Of a DNA stretch of 64,000 nucleotides, positions 61,374 through 64,000 are shown piece by piece (position 1 is the first letter of the stretch; each line of letters opens with the position of its first letter). The DNA is from Aurelia coerulea. Its lineage: Eukaryota; Cnidaria; Scyphozoa; Semaeostomeae; Ulmaridae. Below the pieces are notes generated by a model. That model was not told the DNA's origin. It did not search any database and saw only the letters and a list, made by a program, of their open reading frames with translations. A program made the position numbers and the translations under genes. The DNA is taken from positions 2,542,001 to 2,606,000 of the forward strand of contig CM076958.1 of assembly GCA_039566865.1 (NCBI GenBank), written 5' to 3'.

Positions 61374-64000
61374 ATGAAGCCAGAACACAGTCTATGGTTG
61401 AAATCTAATAAATTTATATTGAATACATCGGTTATGATGCTTTGTTTGATTAAATTAATTCAAAACAAGGTATATTCTTTGAAACATTTGAAACCTCATC
61501 AGGTTAATGAGGTTCAAATGATAGTAAACTTGTCAAGAGAAAATGGAGCCAGAACACTGTCTATGGTTTAAATCTTATGAATTTATATTGAATACATCGA
61601 TTATGAAGCTTTGTTTGACTAAATTCATTCAAATCGAGGTATGTTCTTTGAAACATTTGAAACCTCATTAGGTTAATGAGGTTCAAATGATAGTAAATTT
61701 GTCAAGAGAAATGAAGCCAGAACACAGTCTATGGTTGAAATCTAATAAATTTATATTGAATACATCGGTTATGATGCTTTGTTTGATTAAATTAATTCAA
61801 AACAAGGTATATTCCTTGAAACATTTGAAACCTCATCAGGTTAATGAGGTTCAATTGATAGTAAACTTGTCAAGAGAAAATGGAGCCAGAACACTGTCTA
61901 TGGTTGAAATCTAATGAATTTATATTGAATACATCGGTAATGATGCTTTGTTTGATTAAATTCGTTCAAATCAAGGTATATACTTTGAAACATTTGAAAC
62001 CTCATCAGGTTAATGAGGTTCAAATGATAGTAAACTTGTCAAGAGAAAATGGAGCCAGAACACTGTCTATTGTTGAAATCTTATGAAATCATATTGAATA
62101 TATCGGTTACTAAGCTTTCTTTGATTAAATTCATTCAAATCGAGGTATATTCTTTGAAACATTTGAAACCTCATCAGGTTAATGAGGTTCAAATGATAGT
62201 AAATTTGTCAAGAGAAATGAAGCCAGAACACAGTCTATGGTTGAAATCTAATGAATTTATATTGAATATATCGGTTATGATGCTTTGTTTGATTAAATTT
62301 GTTCTATTCAAGTTATATACTTTGAAACATTTGAAACCTCATCAGGTTAATGAGGTTCAAATGATAGTAAACTTGTAGGAGAAAATGGAGCCAGAACACA
62401 GTCTATGGTTGAAATCTTATGAATTCATGTTGAATACATCGGTTATTAAGCTATCTTTGATTAAATTCATTCACATCGAGGTATATTCTTTGAAACATTT
62501 GAAACCTCATCAGGTTAATGAGGCTCAAATGATAGTAAACTTGTCAAGAGAAAATGGAGCCAGAACACTGTCTATGGTTGAAATCTAATGAATTTATATT
62601 GAATACATCGGTTATGATGCTTTGTTTGATTAAATTCGTTCAAATCAAGGTATATACTTTGAAACATTTGAAACCTCATCAGGTTAATGAGGTTCAAATG
62701 ATAGTAAACTTGTCAAGAAATAATGAAGCCAAATCACAGTCAATGGTTTAAATCTTATGAATTTATATTGAATACATCGGTTATTAAGCTATCTTTGATT
62801 AAATTCATTCAAATCGAGGTATATTCTTTGAAACATTTGAAACCTCATCAGGTTAATGAGGTTCAAATGATAGTAAACTTGTCAAGAAAAAATGAAGCCA
62901 GAACACAATCAATTGTTGAAATCTTATGAATTTATATTGAATACATCGGTTATGAAGCTTTGTTTGATTAAATTCATTCAAGTCGAGGTATATTCTTTGA
63001 AACATTTGAAACCTCATCAGGTTAATGAGGTTCAAATGATAGTAAATTTGTCAAGAGAAATGAAGCCAGAACACAGGCTATGGTTGAAATCTAATGAATT
63101 TATATTGAATACATCGGTTATTAAGCTATCTTTGATTAAATTCATTCAAATCGAGGTATATTCTCTGAAACAATTGAAACCTCATCAGGTTAATGAGGTT
63201 CAAATTATAGTAAACTTGTCAAGAGAAAATGGAGCCAGAACACTGTCTATGGTTGAAATCTAATGAATTTATATTGAATACATCGGTTATGATGCTTTGT
63301 TTGATTAAATTCGTTCAAATCAAGGTATATTCTTTGAAACATTTGAAACCTCATCATGTGAATGAGGTTCAAATGATAGTAAACTTGTCTAGAGAAAATG
63401 GATCAAGAACACAGTCTATGATTGAAATCTTATGAATCTATATTCATTGAATTGGTTATGAAACTTTGTTTGATTCTATTCATTCAAATCGAGGTATAAT
63501 GTTTGAAACATTTGAAACCTCATCAGGTTAATGAGGTTCAAATGATTGTAAACTTGTCAAGAGAAAATGGAGCCAGAACACTGTCTATGGTTGAAATCTA
63601 ATGAATTTATATTGAATACATCGGTTATGATGCTTTGTTTGATTAAATTCGTTCAAATCAAGGTATAGACTTTGAAACATTTGAAACCTCATCTGGTTAA
63701 TGAGGTTCAAATGATAGTAAACTTGTCAAGAAAAAATGAAGCCAGAACACAATCAATTGTTGAAATCTTATGAATTTATATTGAATACACTGGTTATGAA
63801 GCTTTGTTTGATTAAATTCATTCAAATCGAGGTATATTCTTTGAAACATTTGAAACCTCATCAGGTTAATGAGGTTCAAATGATAGTAAACTTGTCAAGA
63901 GAAAATGGAGCCAGAACACTGTCTATGGTTGAAATCTAATGAATTTATATTGAATACATCGGTTATGATGCTTTGTTTGATTAAATTTGTTCAAATCAAG
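61374..64000 (+). repeat. Block 12: return to V/B-type monomers
   Basis: Two copies of a monomer with TCTAATAAATTTATATTG and TTAATTCAAAACAAGG start at 61,374 and 61,711, 337 bp apart. E-V units (61,880, 62,554, 63,229, 63,567), an X-like unit (about 62,049), K units (62,892, 63,736) and one more ATCTATATTCATTGAAT monomer (about 63,436) follow. The window ends inside a V monomer, so the array continues beyond it. Confidence 0.86.

Larger units (their letters stand above)
1..64000 (+). repeat. 169-bp satellite DNA array, head to tail, filling the window
   Basis: The same unit recurs every 168-170 bp from the first base to the last, always in the same orientation. It can be followed by its almost invariant core AACCTCATCAGGTTAATGAG. 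About 379 monomers fit in the window. No unique sequence, transposon, rRNA, tRNA or conserved protein interrupts it. The unit length is close to one nucleosome plus linker, a size common for centromeric satellites of plants and animals. Centromere function is an inference from length, purity and higher-order structure, not something the bases prove. Both array edges lie outside the window. Confidence 0.98.

Noticed and set aside
1394..63879. Minus-strand open frames of 60-110 codons
   Set aside because: They are reverse-strand readings of the same monomers, with the same period and no recognisable product.
219..63939. Dozens of plus-strand open frames of about 67-68 codons
   Set aside because: They are the same stretch of the satellite in successive monomers, overlap each other in shifted frames, have no domain, and exist because the repeated unit happens to lack stops in one frame.
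1..64000. CRISPR-like regular repetition
   Set aside because: The repeats are contiguous 169-bp units without unique spacers, and there are no cas genes. This is satellite DNA.
1..64000. Naming the species or a known satellite family, or a CENP-B box
   Set aside because: I do not recognise the monomer, and no CENP-B box consensus is present. A database search with the 169-bp consensus would decide.

Overview
The whole window is one uninterrupted head-to-tail satellite DNA array. The basic unit is about 169 bp, AT-rich (the consensus I read has 51 G+C in 169, about 30%), and every monomer I followed lies in the same orientation, giving roughly 379 monomers in 64 kb. I found no protein-coding gene, RNA gene, transposon, CRISPR array or unique-sequence island. 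The many open frames of about 67 codons are the same satellite read over and over. A tandem array of this size with a near-nucleosomal monomer points to a eukaryotic nuclear genome, most likely centromeric or pericentromeric heterochromatin. I do not recognise the monomer as a named satellite, so I do not assign a species or kingdom.

Layout. (1) 1-17,088: fairly homogeneous monomers of two main classes, V (TTCGTTCAAATCAAGG) and B (TTCATTCAAATCGAGG), plus V/B mosaics, in a loose higher-order pattern. (2) 17,089-19,614: transition with the first divergent classes. (3) 19,615-28,217: a clear higher-order repeat (HOR) of five diverged monomers a-b-c-d-e (843 bp) whose successive units are 5, 5, 7, 4, 6, 7, 5, 6 and about 6 monomers long. 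(4) 28,218-33,268: mixed classes rich in 168-bp monomers, with a 505-bp trimer and a 1,011-bp hexamer each present twice in tandem. (5) 33,269-34,616: an octamer repeated 13,040 bp away at 46,309-47,656. (6) 35,966-43,418: a W-Z-a-M-E5 pentamer inside a duplication of about 3 kb. (7) 43,419-46,308: contains a perfect 30-bp fold-back inverted repeat at 43,998-44,058, the only inverted segment I saw. (8) 48,895-51,254: a 1,180-bp heptamer in two copies, beginning at an out-of-register deletion joint. (9) 53,457-61,373: the most diverged part. (10) 61,374-64,000: return to V/B-type monomers.

Because 169 is 3n+1, reading frames normally break after about 67 codons. Runs of 168-bp monomers (one A lost from an A-run) restore the frame and make open frames grow in steps of 56 codons, up to 235 codons. 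These are a by-product of repeat length, not evidence of genes.

Each monomer carries a conserved imperfect dyad: a 14-bp stem with one bulged A and a 7-nt loop. With the HOR history and the aberrant joints, this dyad is the most interesting biology here. Monomer class letters are my own labels. Class boundaries are set by eye at the ATG-like motif after the GAGAAA run, so a few bases of uncertainty apply.
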